Positions 34,813-45,632 of a DNA stretch of 64,000 bases are shown piece by piece; position 1 is the first letter of the stretch; every line of letters starts with the position of its first letter. Position numbers and translations under genes: made by a program. Below the pieces are notes generated by a model, which worked only from the letters and a program-made list of their open reading frames with translations, ran no database searches and was not told the DNA's origin. The stretch covers positions 687,203 through 751,202 of the forward strand of contig CAXAMN010001447.1 in assembly GCA_963970005.1 (NCBI GenBank). The letters run 5' to 3'. The stretch comes from Durusdinium trenchii. Taxonomy: Eukaryota > Sar > Dinophyceae > Suessiales > Symbiodiniaceae.

Positions 34813-36048
34813 ACACTCCTACACTCTGATACCATACAAACGAGTTTACATAGTACTGGTTCCTTGCAATGAGGAATCCCTGAATCAATACACATCAACA
34901 TCAACACATTCCCAAGAACATCCTAATAGAATACCCCAACCAACATGTGCCAACCAGCTGATAAAGGAATGGAAGTGTTCTTTGTAAAACCCCTTCACAT
35001 GTCGCAAGTTGGTTGCTGTCAGTGCAGGCATTGACAACGCTCTTTCCCATGACCATATTTGAACAGAAAAGGAGAACAGTTAAAGTTAAAAGCCTCTGCA
35101 GATATCTTCCCCCCCTGAGGTCTATTAATAACCCCGAAAAGAGGTGATGATTCGGGATGTAACAATAACTCACCATCAACTCGCATCACTGACTCCCGCG
35201 CCACCGTGCGGATCGGTCCAAGGCGCTGCAAGAGCACGTTCAAGGAGCAGGCGGTCTGGCGACGGTACCTCCATCAGGACATGGACATGGAGGACATGGA
35301 GGACGTGGAGGTCTGACGTGAACAATCACCCAAGTAGTTGAAAATAACAATGTCTGAGAAAGAAAATAAGAGCCAGTCTTGATGGTTGCTCATTTTGCTC
35401 TGCTATCTCTTCCTAAAACGACCCCGGCTTGATTTCTGGGAGGCACCAGAACGTTAACCTAGCTCCAAATGAGTGTGAGGCGCATGTGAGTGTGGTTTTT
35501 GGTGCAAAGGACCCTAGGCAGCATGACATTGAGAAAAGGAGAGCTATGCCATGCATGTCCACCAAGAGTTCCCGTTTCCTATAGCGCTAGGGTCCACCAA
35601 AGCAAGCTCTTTCCCTTTTCCCTCACTGACACTTGGACCCTGAGACTCTCAACCAAGAACTTCTACGTGGACTATGTGGACACCCCCTTTCCACGGAGTG
35701 AGAACCACGACCACAGCAGGTGAACAAATGAGCCATCTGGACTTTGAGGGAGATCGATCTATCTTACTCTTCCAGCACCACCCAAAACTGGGTGGTTATT
35801 AGATGGAAAATAGATCGTCACAAAGGTTCTATAAACCACCCCAACTGGGTGCTGCTTCAAATTCCACTTTAGATCTGCTCAGCTCCACTCCAAACACGGT
35901 GGAGGGTGACCTTAGACTCAGCTCTTTGCTACACCCGGGCTCCCGCACTGGCGCTTCTGCTGGTGCAGGTCCAGGATGAACGTCAAGATTCGTCCCTGCA
36001 GTCGTGCGACTAAGGACCAAGGATGCAAGGTCAAGCTACCAAGGTCTA
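34813..36048. other. upstream flank of the mTERF gene, no gene recognised
   Basis: The minus-strand 5' flank shows no spliced-leader relic (no TTGGCTCAAG) in the first 100 bases and no promoter motif I can name. GGACATGGA units repeat at 35278-35305. An inverted repeat lies at 35774-35855. Confidence 0.45.
35774..35855. mobile_element. 82-bp TIR element (singleton)
   Basis: AGCACCACCC, CTGGGTGGTTATTAGA and the near complement ending ACCACCCCAACTGGGTGCTG. The inner ACCCA/TGGGT motifs also allow the left arm to fold on itself. Confidence 0.6.
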
Positions 36049-36147
36049 CCAAGAGTCACAAAAGGGTGCTTTTTAGTCCCATCCAGTGAGTGGATGTTCT
36101 GGGCACCCCTATCCTCCAAGCTCGGCACCCCGTCTTGTGACTGCAGG
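36049..36147 (+). mobile_element. DX4 element
   Basis: Left end CCAAGAGTCACAAAAGGGTG, right end CACCCCGTCTTGTGACTGCA then GG, with TA on both sides (2-bp target duplication). The inner GTGAGTGGATGTTCT is identical to that of the 18.97-kb copy. Confidence 0.8.
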
Positions 36148-37046
36148 TAAGGGTAGTCCGGGTTCTTCACTCCCAACCACAGGTACGTGCAGGCAATTAA
36201 TGGCTGATCACCAAGCACGCGTCGTCGCTCTGAACAGCGCGCGTCGCGGGGGGATGCGTGTTCATGCTAACGCCCTTGCGATCTGTTTTGGCCTGAATCT
36301 CTGAACCTGAAGCTGTTTGGCTCCCGGTGGCCCACCATGTGTTTGAAAGGTTTGAATCCCGAAGCACCGAAGCTGTTTTACTAAGGATTTGATACGAGAA
36401 ACACCAGATCATCCATGTTTGAAATGGTCTTGGACTTTTTGCCCGTGCCTTGCAAGGCAGGGCGTGCCTTGCAAGGCACGAACCCTCCGGTCCAGAAATC
36501 CCCCGCTCCCTCGGCAGATGTCCGTGTCCATGTCCGGCTCCGCCTTGGGTTCTAAGGCTCCCAGGAGTGGCTCGGCCTTTTCCCGCCGAAGCAGCGCCTC
36601 CTCGGGACTGTCCGGACGTCCCCGAGCTGTGTGGACAGCAGGGCAAGGGCAAGCTGGATGCTCGATTGAATCCGTACGCGGAGGAAGAGTCGTTGGTGGA
36701 AGAAGTCCAAGTCGCTTCAAGAACACAGGAACTCTTCCAATAGAAGGTCGGAAACCGCACAACGACCAAAGACTATAGCCCTATCTGCAAATGTGTTCCC
36801 CTAAAATAGGGGATCGTTCATGAACTTAATCGACGAATCCCTATTCGGTCCATCGACTGCAGGTGCACATGCAGTGAAGGTACCCTTTCATGTTCCCAAC
36901 CGGGTTGTTTCCATCGCCTGGGGCCTTGCTGCCTCCTTTCCTCGCTCGTCCAGCTCATCCGAAGAACGGTGACCGTGTTGCGTATACTCTTACTTGGGAG
37001 GCTCGGCAGGCTCTGCAGACCTCACCTCGAGAGGTGTCCAGTCATG

Positions 37047-37140
37047 TCTACTCCATGGGACTGGCATATTGACAATATATTGACCAATCAGTTGGGGGCG
37101 GTTGCTTTCAGGGATCAATGTATACATTCCAGTCCACCAG
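37047..37140 (+). mobile_element. DX2 element
   Basis: CTACTCCATGGGACTGGCAT, CCAATCAGTTGGGGGCGGTT and GGGATCAATGTATACATTCC. The right arm is diverged. Confidence 0.6.
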
Positions 37141-37306
37141 TCGTGCCTAGGTCGTTCACAGACCTGTGCCGAGGGTTTTGTACCATCTTTCACCTCTACT
37201 TCAAGCCAAGAATCCGCTCGGCTCAGTGCCGACAGGAAAGGTCTGGCGATCAGAGTCCGACGGACGTGTGGATGGAGGGTGGGGGCAGTCCAAGCAAGTC
37301 CAAGCA

Positions 37307-37392
37307 AGAGGTTGAAGAACCCTATAGCTCGACTATCCCAGTTGGGTACCCCAGGTGAGTAGTGTCCTTTTTCAAGTCACTGTCCACCTCTC
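37307..37392 (+). mobile_element. DX12 element
   Basis: AGAGGTTGAAGAACCCTATA, GACTATCCCAG, GGGTACCCCAGGTGAGTAGT, TTTTTCAAGTCAC and closing CTGTCCACCTCT. The outer AGAGGT/ACCTCT are complementary. Confidence 0.7.
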
Positions 37393-37574
37393 TTGATACA
37401 TCCCAGTGTTTGGTCTCAGACGGCCGCGTCAGCGTGTCTTGGTGATTCCGGGATGTCCAAGACCCGGTCGACCACACGGATGTCCGACCAAACGGTCAAG
37501 GGACTGGAAGAGTGACATGGATGGGTCATGGGGCAATGGGGTCCTCAGGGATGGTCATGGGACATTAAAAAGTA

Positions 37575-37667
37575 GGACGACGCTCCGTTCACCGCCCGAC
37601 TGGGCCCCGGAAGAAAGAACCTGACCCGACCCCTCCCAGAGGATTCGGGTCCAGGGTCGCGTCTGGG
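37575..37667 (+). mobile_element. DX5 element
   Basis: GGACGACGCTCCGTTCACCG, then CCCGACTGGG and GGATTCGGGTCCAGGGTCGC, closing GTCTGGG. TA lies on both sides. It is closest to the 54.64-kb copy. Confidence 0.65.
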
Positions 37668-38263
37668 TATCAGTCATGTTGTCAGGGAGTCAACTTACAG
37701 TTCTCGCAGCAGCTGAGCTCTGAGCCTCAGCTGTCGGTTTTTTGAAGGATCTTTGGGGCACTCAAGGGAAACATCAAGCCTGTTGAAGGGAACAAAAGGA
37801 AATGAAATATCAAATGATACAACACGTACGTATAGTGTATATATATATATGCTTGAATAAAATCCATGAACAGCTTTCACCGAACGCCACCATCCCAAAA
37901 GCGGCCAGCAAAAACCGCCACCTTTCGCCCGCGCGGGCCCGCGATGTTGCCTGAACTTTTCCAGCATCTGGTCGTACATCGTCTGCTGAGTGAGATCCGT
38001 GATGCCTCAGGAGATGATCGTTCGGGTTAGATCATATGGGTACGGTACGACCACTGCTGAAAAGCAAACAAAAATGATGCAATGTCTGGTAGCAAGCAGG
38101 TGGATGGTCAAGAAATGTTCGGAATTGGGTTAAAGAATTAGTACTAAGGCTTGATGCTTGTAGTGCTAAGTCAACTAAAATACAAGTGTGTAGAATATGC
38201 ATCCACCTAAATGAGGATGCTATAAGTGAGTACTGTAGTTGAGTAGGTCAAGCGACTGAAGTC

Positions 38264-38536
38264 ATGCTTGAAAGCACTGTATGGCCCAGAGCCCAGGAGA
38301 GTTCTCCTCCGTGGAATATAGACACTAATATACGCTTGAGCCATTGGTCACCTGATCCTGAACCTTGCACCACAGTCGAACCTCTACTTGGGTTTTGGAA
38401 AAGACTGTTTGACCAGCCTCCCTCTCAAAAGGAAGCAGTGCGAAGCAACAGGTCTCAGGTAGCGTCTCTCATGCAATCGCAACTTGCCACACCTGACTTG
38501 GGAAAAACAACAGTATCAGGTGCTGCTGAAATATAA
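38264..38536 (+). other. possible orphan exon, 90 codons
   Basis: A frame with mixed, non-repetitive composition ending in TAA. It is not covered by any repeat I recognise. No domain, no neighbouring exon and no clear splice sites. Listed only because it looks less like compositional noise than its surroundings. Confidence 0.12.
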
Positions 38537-38827
38537 TGTGGTGATTTGTGATGTGCGCTTTGTGATGTGGTGGGCCTAGACTTCGCTAGAAACTTCTACC
38601 TTGTGAGACTTTTGAACATGAGTATAATATCTGTTCATTGCATAGCCCCACGGAACTTCTGATGTAGAAATTGTCGGACTGGCAACGAGTGATCTTGATA
38701 CACGTGGCGATCCGTGGCCTGATCACACCGGACATTCCCCGAGTTCATTGCAGTGAGCAACACGCACAGAGAAAAAAACTACTCTAGAATCCGGGCCCTC
38801 AAACACATAGAGGACACCCTAAGGTGA

Positions 38828-38914
38828 GTGTCTTTCTTCACACCCTAAGAATCCAACGGGTCCCTGTCCCTGCCAAGAGGTCGGGCCCGATTCTTAGGGT
38901 ATGAAGAACGACAC
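38828..38914. mobile_element. 87-bp TIR element (singleton)
   Basis: Inverted arms of about 36 bp begin GTGTCTTTCTTCACACCCTA on the left and GTGTCGTTCTTCATACCCTA on the opposite strand, both running into AGAATC and a GGGYCC stretch. Confidence 0.75.
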
Positions 38915-39019
38915 AACACCCACTCCAACGGGTCATGTCTGGACTCTCTCAACCCCATTCAGAGTCCGAATCCTTCGGATTCCGGTCCTTTTCAGAGATC
39001 CCTTCATGTCGCTTCATGT

Positions 39020-39122
39020 CCAGGCCCGAACCAAACCATGAAAAACCAAGGTCACCTACCAAAACCGTGTCTTTTGCTAGGGGAAAAACCAGGTTTTTTG
39101 GTTGATTGGTGGGCCCCCTGGT
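39020..39122 (-). mobile_element. DX8 element
   Basis: CCAGGCCCGAACCAAACCAT at the left, GGTGGGCCCCCTGG at the right. The body TGCTAGGGGAAAAACCAGG is the reverse of the 17.9-kb copy. Confidence 0.75.
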
Positions 39123-39660
39123 GAGTGGAAGATCCATTTAAGATCCGAAAGCCGCTGCTTTTCACTGCCTGCTGACACTCTGACACTGAAACTCTGGGCT
39201 TCCCCCGACACCTCTGCAGCAACTCTCGCGTCTCTTCCAGATCCTTCTGTGCCCTCGGACCCGGTTTTGAACTCACCAGACCGACGGGTGGATGGATGGA
39301 CATCGACGGGTGGATGCCTCCGGGTGTGAAGCTTTTGGTTCGGGTCTAAAGCCCTGTGCTTTTCGCATGGTCAAAACATCTCAAAACCCTTCAGAAGGCA
39401 AGGGGTCGGGCCCGATGATGATTTTGGGGCTTGAAAGAATCATATAGGAAGTGAAGTGAGCCCCGGCGGTTCGGTGTTCGACATGGTCCTCCACAGTCGG
39501 GGAACCATGCCATCCACGGATGGCAAAATGATTTCTAGGGAGAATAGCATGCGCAGTTCACATAACTCAAGCAACCCAATGTGCGTAGATTCCGCGGCGT
39601 ACCTCAAAGTTGTGGTTGATTCCCAGTGAGAACAAGTCATGGAAATCCATCAATACCAAC

Positions 39661-39730
39661 AGAGGCTGAAGAACCCCATAGACTATCCCAGTTCGGTACC
39701 CCACTAGGGTCCTAGTTCAGGTCACTTGGT
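39661..39730 (+). mobile_element. DX12 element, right end short
   Basis: AGAGGCTGAAGAACCCCATA, GACTATCCCAGTTCGGTACC, CCACTAGGGTCC and TTCAGGTCACTT. Confidence 0.6.
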
Positions 39731-39891
39731 ATGGCATAGGTCGTGAGTCGTGACCCACCTGGAGCACTAGTCGACACTGGGTAGGTCAATTGGTTGGTCT
39801 CCTGACCAACAGCCAGTCTTAGGACTCTCACTTCTGAGGCATACCCTTCTCCCTAGAAGATCCCAGAAGTCCAAAAACTATGTAAATACGA

Positions 39892-39976
39892 ACAGGACCC
39901 TCCTGTTGGGGTGTCTATTTATAGCCCCATAGCTGTTAAGGGGTGTCCATTCACCACCGGTTGGAAGGTCCTGGTA
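39892..39976 (+). mobile_element. DX10 element
   Basis: ACAGGACCCTCCTGTTGGGG, GTCTATTTATAGCCCC, TTAAGGGGTGTCCATT, closing AAGGTCCTGGTA. It matches the 50.94-kb copy in order and orientation. Confidence 0.75.
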
Positions 39977-39991
39977 TATAATACATGTTTG

Positions 39992-40078
39992 TTGACCGAC
40001 TGAAGTAAGGGACATTCCTAGACTCATTTCACCTAATAGATAGACCATTCGTTTTATAGTCGACGACCGGACTCCCAG
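39992..40078 (+). mobile_element. DX6 element, 5' end missing
   Basis: TTGACCGACTGAAGTAAGGG, TTTCACCTAATAGATAGACC, ATTCGTTTTATAGTCGACGA and CCGGACTCCCAG. It starts 16 bp after a DX10 copy. Confidence 0.7.
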
Positions 40079-40397
40079 AAATCACTCGCTTCCATCATGA
40101 CAGGCGAACCCAACAAGCCGTCCGAACGCGCGCGGAACGCGCCATCGATGCGTCGGTGACAGGAGTCCGTCCGAGGTAAGCTGGATCGACACCCAACACA
40201 CTCACTAAAAGCATCCCCAATGCCGAACAAACACACTCACAAACACCAGCCCGAACCAATCAAATACGGTCCAAAAACACCAAACTTGCCACTTGATCTG
40301 TCCATGTCCAGTTTACTCGATCTGCATGGCGTTGGTAGAACCCCCGGGTCCTATCGCCGATCGCCGTTTGATGTGTGTGTCCCCCTTCGTTCTTCAC

Positions 40398-40470
40398 CTC
40401 CAGTCGTACCTCCTCAGAAGGTATGTAGACCCTCCTAGCACCCCCCGTCCCACCTTCTCAGAATACTTGG
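40398..40470 (+). mobile_element. DX13 fragment
   Basis: CTCCAGTCGTACCTCCTCAG followed by AAGGTATG is the DX13 left arm. Then GTCCCACCTTCTCAGAATAC. No complete right end. Confidence 0.5.
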
Positions 40471-41945
40471 AGGCGCAGGGTTCGTTCTCCACCGATCTTC
40501 CGATCACTTCGGGTGCCCACCGAGCCGCTTCTCCGCATCCACCGGTGGAACCATCGAGCTCCGCCGCAGCTCCCGCGCGGGCGCCAGCAGCGCCTGCAAG
40601 ACGGCCAAGGCGGGGCTTCGCGGGGGAGAAAGAAGCCCGGTGGGGCCCCAGTGTTTGTGTAAATCACCGATTCTGAACCCAAAGAGTACTTGCATGATAT
40701 CAGAACCGTAGCTCTTTCAGCCCGTTTCGGCCCGTTTTGGCGGCGGCGTGGAGGTCGGAGCGCTGCGGGGAGATCGGTGCCATGCCCGCGCCTCCTGTGA
40801 GAGCTGTTGGACACTGGAGGTGCTCTGCCGCCGCTTTGGCGGTTCCGGGCGTTCGAAGCATCTGCGTGGCCGGTGCGCGCGCGCTCTGGCGTGCTGGGTG
40901 GGCAAGGAAGAAGGGGACCGATCTTGGAGAATCGACAATTCCGCAGGAGGATTGACATGGATTGACTCGGGCAAATATGAAAGTACAAATCACCCCGATC
41001 CGCAAAGCCAAGGATCTGATGTGAAGGTGTATTGAAGAGAAAGAACAGATCAAAGCTTCTTTATAGGTGGCGTGGTGACTTGTTGCTTCAATACACGCAG
41101 TTGAGTTGCTGATACTAACGAAGCATGTTAAATTTAACAAAATTAGGGAGCAGCATGGTTCACTTGAGCTGACCCGAGCGTCTAGGAATTGTCTTTTGAC
41201 CTTTCCCTACAGGTCAATGACCTCACTTTATCGGAGTTGGTCATACAAAAACACTACTCAAGGAGATTCAAGGAGGCAAACAAAAAAACGTTTTACTAAG
41301 TCTTTGGACTTGGCTTTGGGAGCCATGTTCACCGTGGCTTCCAAAAATGCCGCTCGAGCTGCTGTCTCGCAGCACTCTCAGTCTCGCGCCTCACGAATCC
41401 GCGCGGACGGTCTGGTGTCCGATATCCAGAGGTGCAGTCCCAGCCTCAGTGAAGCCAGTTCCGTCCTGAATCCAGTGGATGCACGCGACTATGCACTTCA
41501 CCCCCCCCTCAAGACGGGTCGGCTGGGCTTAGAATCGAAGATTCTTCATCAACTTCTGGTTCTTTTTTGGGGGGTATTGCCTGTCTTCAGACCAAACACT
41601 GACTCACTTCCAGTTGAGGAATGGTCCACGGGATGTTGAATGGTTTTTAAATCCAAGATTCGGCACCCAGACATAGCATTCCTGGCTCTTTCATTCATCA
41701 CGCACAGATTTTGCTGGGCCACCACACGTTGAACGATCTGCGAAGGGCCTGAGGCGCCGCTGCGATCGTCCAAAGGATCACATTACACGCCGCTGCGAAG
41801 CTTGGGATCGTGACGAATGAACTCCCTTTTCACGGAAAAAGCTTCGGCGGGATTCAGGCACTGAGGGATGATTCTGCAAAAAATAAAGTGAAAAAAACAT
41901 GGAACACCGATTCATGCACTGTCATTATTGTACAATTCGAAAAGA
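40471..41945. other. non-coding stretch, no gene recognised
   Basis: The GC-rich part 40480-40900 is open on both strands. No domains are recognised and no repeat family stands out. Confidence 0.45.
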
Positions 41946-42041
41946 GCTCCAGTCGTACCTTCTTAGAAGGTGGGACTGGGACGGATTAGAGGGTCCAGTC
42001 ACTGGTCCAGTCATACCCTTCTGAGGAGGTACGACTGGAGC
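41946..42041. mobile_element. DX13 element
   Basis: TIRs of 25 bp start GCTCCAGTCGTACCTTCTTA on the left and GCTCCAGTCGTACCTCCTCA on the opposite strand, with two mismatches. Each arm is itself a small hairpin, since CCAGTC is followed by GGGACTGG. A DX1 copy starts 6 bp later. Confidence 0.85.
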
Positions 42042-42047
42042 CCTATA

Positions 42048-42131
42048 CCAGGACCCTCCAACAGGTCACCACCTGCGACTTTTAAGTCTACAAAAGCCTC
42101 CATGTCGGAGACCTGTAGAGTCGGGTGCTGG
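42048..42131 (-). mobile_element. DX1 element
   Basis: CCAGGACCCTCCAACAGGTC at the left, GACCTGTAGAGTCGGGTGCT then GG at the right, TA on both sides. The body CACCTGCGACTTTTAAGTCT is the reverse of other copies. Confidence 0.8.
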
Positions 42132-43046
42132 TAGGGATTGATTGATATATCTCTTTCGATCTGCTCTCGTGTTCACCCGACGTTTCTGTCACTCGTCCGT
42201 CGCCTGAGCCCACGGGGCTCGCCGCGCCGCTGGTGGGCGCCGACGGTCGCGTCGTAAGCCTTGGGTCTGGTCGCCACCGACCGGGTCGCGGTGCGTGCAA
42301 AACCACGAGAAAGCGGCGGAAGTGGCGGGTGTTGTTCGTTGGAAGGGAGAAGAGAGGCTTGAGCACTTGGTCTCGAATTTTGGATGAATTTGGGGGGAGG
42401 ATCTTGACATGTTTTCGCAGTGGATCGTCCTTCAGGATCCTCCAAGGGCACTGAAATCAGGGCGAGACACTGATGTGGGGAGGGCTTCAGTGGCTTCAGT
42501 GACTGGAAATCTCCAAGGTCACTCTGATAAACCAGGCAGAGACCAATTTGGTGGATCCCCGCTTTTCGTTCCCCCAGGCAGAGGTTTCCCATGAAAGACC
42601 TTGCTTTGGCACATTGGTCCTATATAAAGGAACCAAACAGTGTGAGGGGGATGCAGCACTTGAGTGTGATCCCAATGATGCAGCACTCCACGTCCAAGCC
42701 ATGCTTTTCGCCTCCACCTGGACCTGCAATGGATCCATAGCCTGACTGAGTCTGTCACCCTGGCGTGCTTTCGGTGCTGAAGCTGCTGATGTTCCTGTGC
42801 GCTGCGGAGCTGAGATCTGGAGCTGATCAGCATGTGAGCATCGTATTCTGGAACAACAAGTTACTGACATGATGGGCCGAAAGTAGGTTTGTTATTTGTT
42901 GATATAAGTACGAACATCATTCGCCTAGTACTGCAGGTTCCGAATGCCTTTTGACCTCTGCAATGTAACTCGTACATGTTCCCATAGAATTACAGCATAA
43001 AGTGCATTCACCAAGGTGTGAGGATGTCAAACCTATTCTTCTTCTA

Positions 43047-43239
43047 CCAGGACCATCCAATGGATGTCCAATAGACTACCCTACCCTACTTACAGGCCTC
43101 CATTCGGCACCCATCGGAACTGCCCAGACGCTCCTGCACCCTCATATGGAGGGGTCGGACCCTCATATGGAGGGGTCTGGGGTCAAAAACCCTATGGTTT
43201 TGAGGGACCAAGGGCTGTTTGGAGCGTCTGGGTGCTAGC
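43047..43239 (+). mobile_element. DX9 element interrupted by DX5
   Basis: CCAGGACCATCCAATGGATG, TCCAATAGACTACC, TACTTACAGGCCTCCATTCG. The right end reads CATCGGAACTG, is broken by the DX5 copy, and resumes as TGCTAGC. Joined at TG it aligns with the intact right end GTTGGAAGTGCTAGG at 50.88 kb. TA precedes the left end. Confidence 0.75.
43123..43232 (+). mobile_element. DX5 element nested in DX9
   Basis: Ends CCCAGACGCTCC and GGAGCGTCTGGG, a perfect 12-bp inverted pair. TG on both sides is the 2-bp target duplication. The inner CCTCATATGGAGGGGTC is duplicated. Confidence 0.85.
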
Positions 43240-43380
43240 TCTAAAGCTGTTTGTTTCAAGACTCCAAGTGTCCACCGTCCCGCGACGCTGCGTCCGATCT
43301 CTCTCCTCCGCCCTCCCCCCGCTGCCGCCAGACGGCCGGACGGGGGGAGACGGTCTGCCGCCCCCAACAAGACGACCAAC

Positions 43381-43463
43381 AGAGGTTGAAGGACCCAAAC
43401 TAGCCTATCAGTTCGGTACCCCAGTACAGTAATGTCCGAACCTTCAGGTCACTGTCCACCTCT
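43381..43463 (+). mobile_element. DX12 element
   Basis: AGAGGTTGAAGGACCC, CAGTTCGGTACCCCAG, CTTCAGGTCACTGTCCACCT closing CT. The same orientation as all other DX12 copies. Confidence 0.7.
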
Positions 43464-43551
43464 CGACGCGAGAAAGGGGCTCGACCCTCCCCCGGAGGAC
43501 CTCGAAAAATCGGTGAGAGAATCTTGACACTCGTGCCTTGGCGGTCGAGAC

Positions 43552-43574
43552 GTCCCGTCCCGTCCCGTCCCGTC
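43552..43574. repeat. (CCCGT)n
   Basis: Five 5-bp units, followed by an ACACG run. Confidence 0.85.
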
Positions 43575-43662
43575 GACACGACACGACACGGCAACGACGA
43601 CGCCTGAGAGCGATGGTTTCGGTGGGGGGAAGATCGAGACCATGGAAGAGAAGTATCATAGC

Positions 43663-43783
43663 CCCTGGGAGTCGGTCAAACTATAAAGAAGAATGGTCAA
43701 AGACGAACGGGGAGACCTGATTTCGGGCCACTTCCTGAACACTTCAGCCGGTCAAAATATAGTCCAACTGGACTTCTATAGGG
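43663..43783 (-). mobile_element. DX6 element, full length
   Basis: CCCTGGGAGTCGGTCAAACT at the left, AACTGGACTTCTATAGGG at the right. The reverse complement aligns end to end with DX6 (GAAGTCCA, GACTATATTTTGACCGGCTG, AGACCT, GACCATTCTTCTTTATAG). ATAG lies near both ends. Confidence 0.7.
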
Positions 43784-43884
43784 ATAGTGTTCATTCACTC
43801 AGCGACCGGGGGGTCGTTGGGTTTGACTATGCGCATAGTATAGTATTCATCCTCTCTCCGCACTTCTATGATCTATACACTATA

Positions 43885-43953
43885 CCAGCACCCTCCAACA
43901 GCCCAGAAACCACCTGTTGGTGTCCCAAAACAGCCTGGCCAGGAGGGTCCTGG
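43885..43953 (+). mobile_element. DX1 element, variant interior
   Basis: Ends CCAGCACCCTCC and GGAGGGTCCTGG with TA (in fact TATA) on both sides. The interior has ACCTGTTGGTGTCCC and lacks the usual GTCGCAGGTG. Confidence 0.75.
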
Positions 43954-44080
43954 TATAGGGTTCTCTTCTCACTGAGTTTGGGCCAACATGGCATCAACCA
44001 CTCAGGCCACACCACACCTCCTTGTGCGTTCTTGGGCAGATCGCAAATACAGATTGTGCTGAATTGACAATCAATTCCGG

Positions 44081-44172
44081 GATCTTCCAACGGTGTCACA
44101 TTTCTGCCTGTTCATCCATATGAATCAGCCAAAAGGCAGAAATTTTGCATAGTTATGGATAGTTGGAAGATC
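44081..44172 (+). mobile_element. DX3 element
   Basis: Left arm GATCTTCCAACGGTGTCACA, right arm TAGTTGGAAGATC, with TTTCTGCC/GGCAGAAA pairing inside and CCAAAAGGCAG in the centre. Outside the right arm comes CAGGTATG, a good match to a splice-donor context. Confidence 0.8.
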
Positions 44173-44346
44173 CAGGTATGTTTCTTTAAAGCCAACATGC
44201 CAATATGGTTTGTACCATGTGAAGGAATCCGAGCTGAGCACGAGCTCGGTGGTCTGGCCACGGCGGTTGTTGTTGCATCGGTTGCCATGGGAACAGTTGT
44301 GACGCAGGATGCCATGGTTTCTCATCATTTTCACCCCCCAAAACTA

Positions 44347-44405
44347 AAACCTGTTAGAGCTTAACAACCCTCCATTTCGGAGACCTGTAGAGTCGGGTGC
44401 TGGTA
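44347..44405 (+). mobile_element. DX1-related fragment
   Basis: CCTGTTAGAGCTTAACAACC, CTCC, then GGAGACCTGTAGAGTCGGGT and GCTGGTA. The same truncated form as at 17.17 kb. Confidence 0.55.
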
Positions 44406-44687
44406 TGGAAGACTCTGATGGACTGTCCCTTAAACCAAGTGAATACACACTTTCTCAGCAGGAAGGCTCTGGGTGCCCTCAGCAGGTCGGGGGCCATCTG
44501 GCTCCTCCCAACAACCCCACAAAAATGGATCCAAATGGTCATGGGAAACCCTGACCCTGACCTGTAGTCAAATCTTTGACATTGTGATTTTTTTGCTGTC
44601 AAACTGCTTGCTCCGGGAACATCTTCGCACCCATCTCGATGCTTCTTCTGTGGCTATACGGACATGCCCCGCCCACAATAATCATAC

Positions 44688-44770
44688 TACCAGCACCCTC
44701 CAACAGGTCTCCGACATGGTGGCTTTTGGAGACTCAAAAGTCGCAGGTGTTAACCTGTTGGAGGGTCCTG
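44688..44770 (+). mobile_element. DX1 element
   Basis: TACCAGCACCCTCCAACAGG on the left, CCTGTTGGAGGGTCCTG on the right. The body GACATGGTGGCTTTTGGAGA then AGTCGCAGGTG is the family reference form. Confidence 0.8.
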
Positions 44771-45197
44771 CGGCTAGGCTTAACATGCCCCACTGGCCAC
44801 AAAACGTGCCCGCGCCCCCCGTTCCCTGGAGTCGCTCCTCTTCTGCACCTACACACCCAAACCACCCAAACCGATGGCACAACCGCCATCAACCGCCCAT
44901 GAACACAAACACCCAGCGGCCAAATTGGATGGCCCGAACAACCTTCAGGGTAAAAAATACCAACCAACCTTGGTTTTGCTCCGCAGCTGCTGGTTTTTCT
45001 GGCGATTCCGTACCTCTCTATACCACTCGCTCGTCCGAGCCGTCTTCCGTCCCCGTCCGGCCACGTCGGACGGCACCCAGCGGCCAATCGTCGGATTCTT
45101 CCAACTCGCAAAAGCGGGGCAGCAGTGGAGCCTGAGGCGTGCGGCGAGGTGAGGTGCGGCACAGAGGTGCGGCCGTTCTTTTTGGGGGAGCGTGAAA

Positions 45198-45211
45198 GGG
45201 GGGGGGGGGGG
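45198..45211. repeat. poly-G run
   Basis: About 14 G in a row in a G-rich stretch. The length may be unreliable in sequencing. Confidence 0.85.
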
Positions 45212-45542
45212 TGATGTGCGGAGGTGGAGGTGAGGGGTGAGGGGGTTGGGTGCTGAGAGAGGAAGTTGGGTGAACACGGAATCCGCAGTTTTTGAAATGG
45301 GGTCAAGGCCTCAACAGGTGGGATCTGCGTTGAAGGACGCGCACTGAGGCTCGAGAGGCTCGAGATGGCCTCAAAAATGCTCAAGCCAAGTGCGAAAGGC
45401 CCAAGGCTGGTTCTGTGCTCAGATGTTGTGGGGGGGTGGCGAGCCAGTGGACTAGTGGGACGGGGGACGAGCCAGAGGACTAGTGGTTGAGCCAGTGGAC
45501 TGACCGATCTAGGCTTTTGAAGCAATCAATCCCTATCCCAGG

Positions 45543-45632
45543 CACGGCACATGGGACTGCCATATGTGCCGATCAGTTGGAGTGGTTTTGGGAGTCAATG
45601 TAAGCATATATGGCATGCATGGAGTGTCTGGC
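45543..45632 (+). mobile_element. DX2 element
   Basis: CACGGCACATGGGACTGCCA, ATATGTGCCGATCAGTTGGA, GGAGTCAATG, closing CATGCATGGAGTGTCTGG. The arms pair through GCCATAT/ATATGGC. Confidence 0.75.

Noticed and set aside
34813..34912. Spliced-leader relic upstream of the mTERF gene
   Set aside because: I looked for TTTTGGCTCAAG on the minus strand before the start codon and found none, so a retrocopy origin is not supported this way.
45198..45211. Poly-G as a structural signal
   Set aside because: The length of such runs is prone to sequencing error and nothing around it suggests function.
44734..45525. 263-codon minus-strand frame
   Set aside because: It starts in GC-rich DNA, crosses a poly-G run (read as Pro) and ends in a DX1 element. 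Low-complexity Pro/Ser composition.
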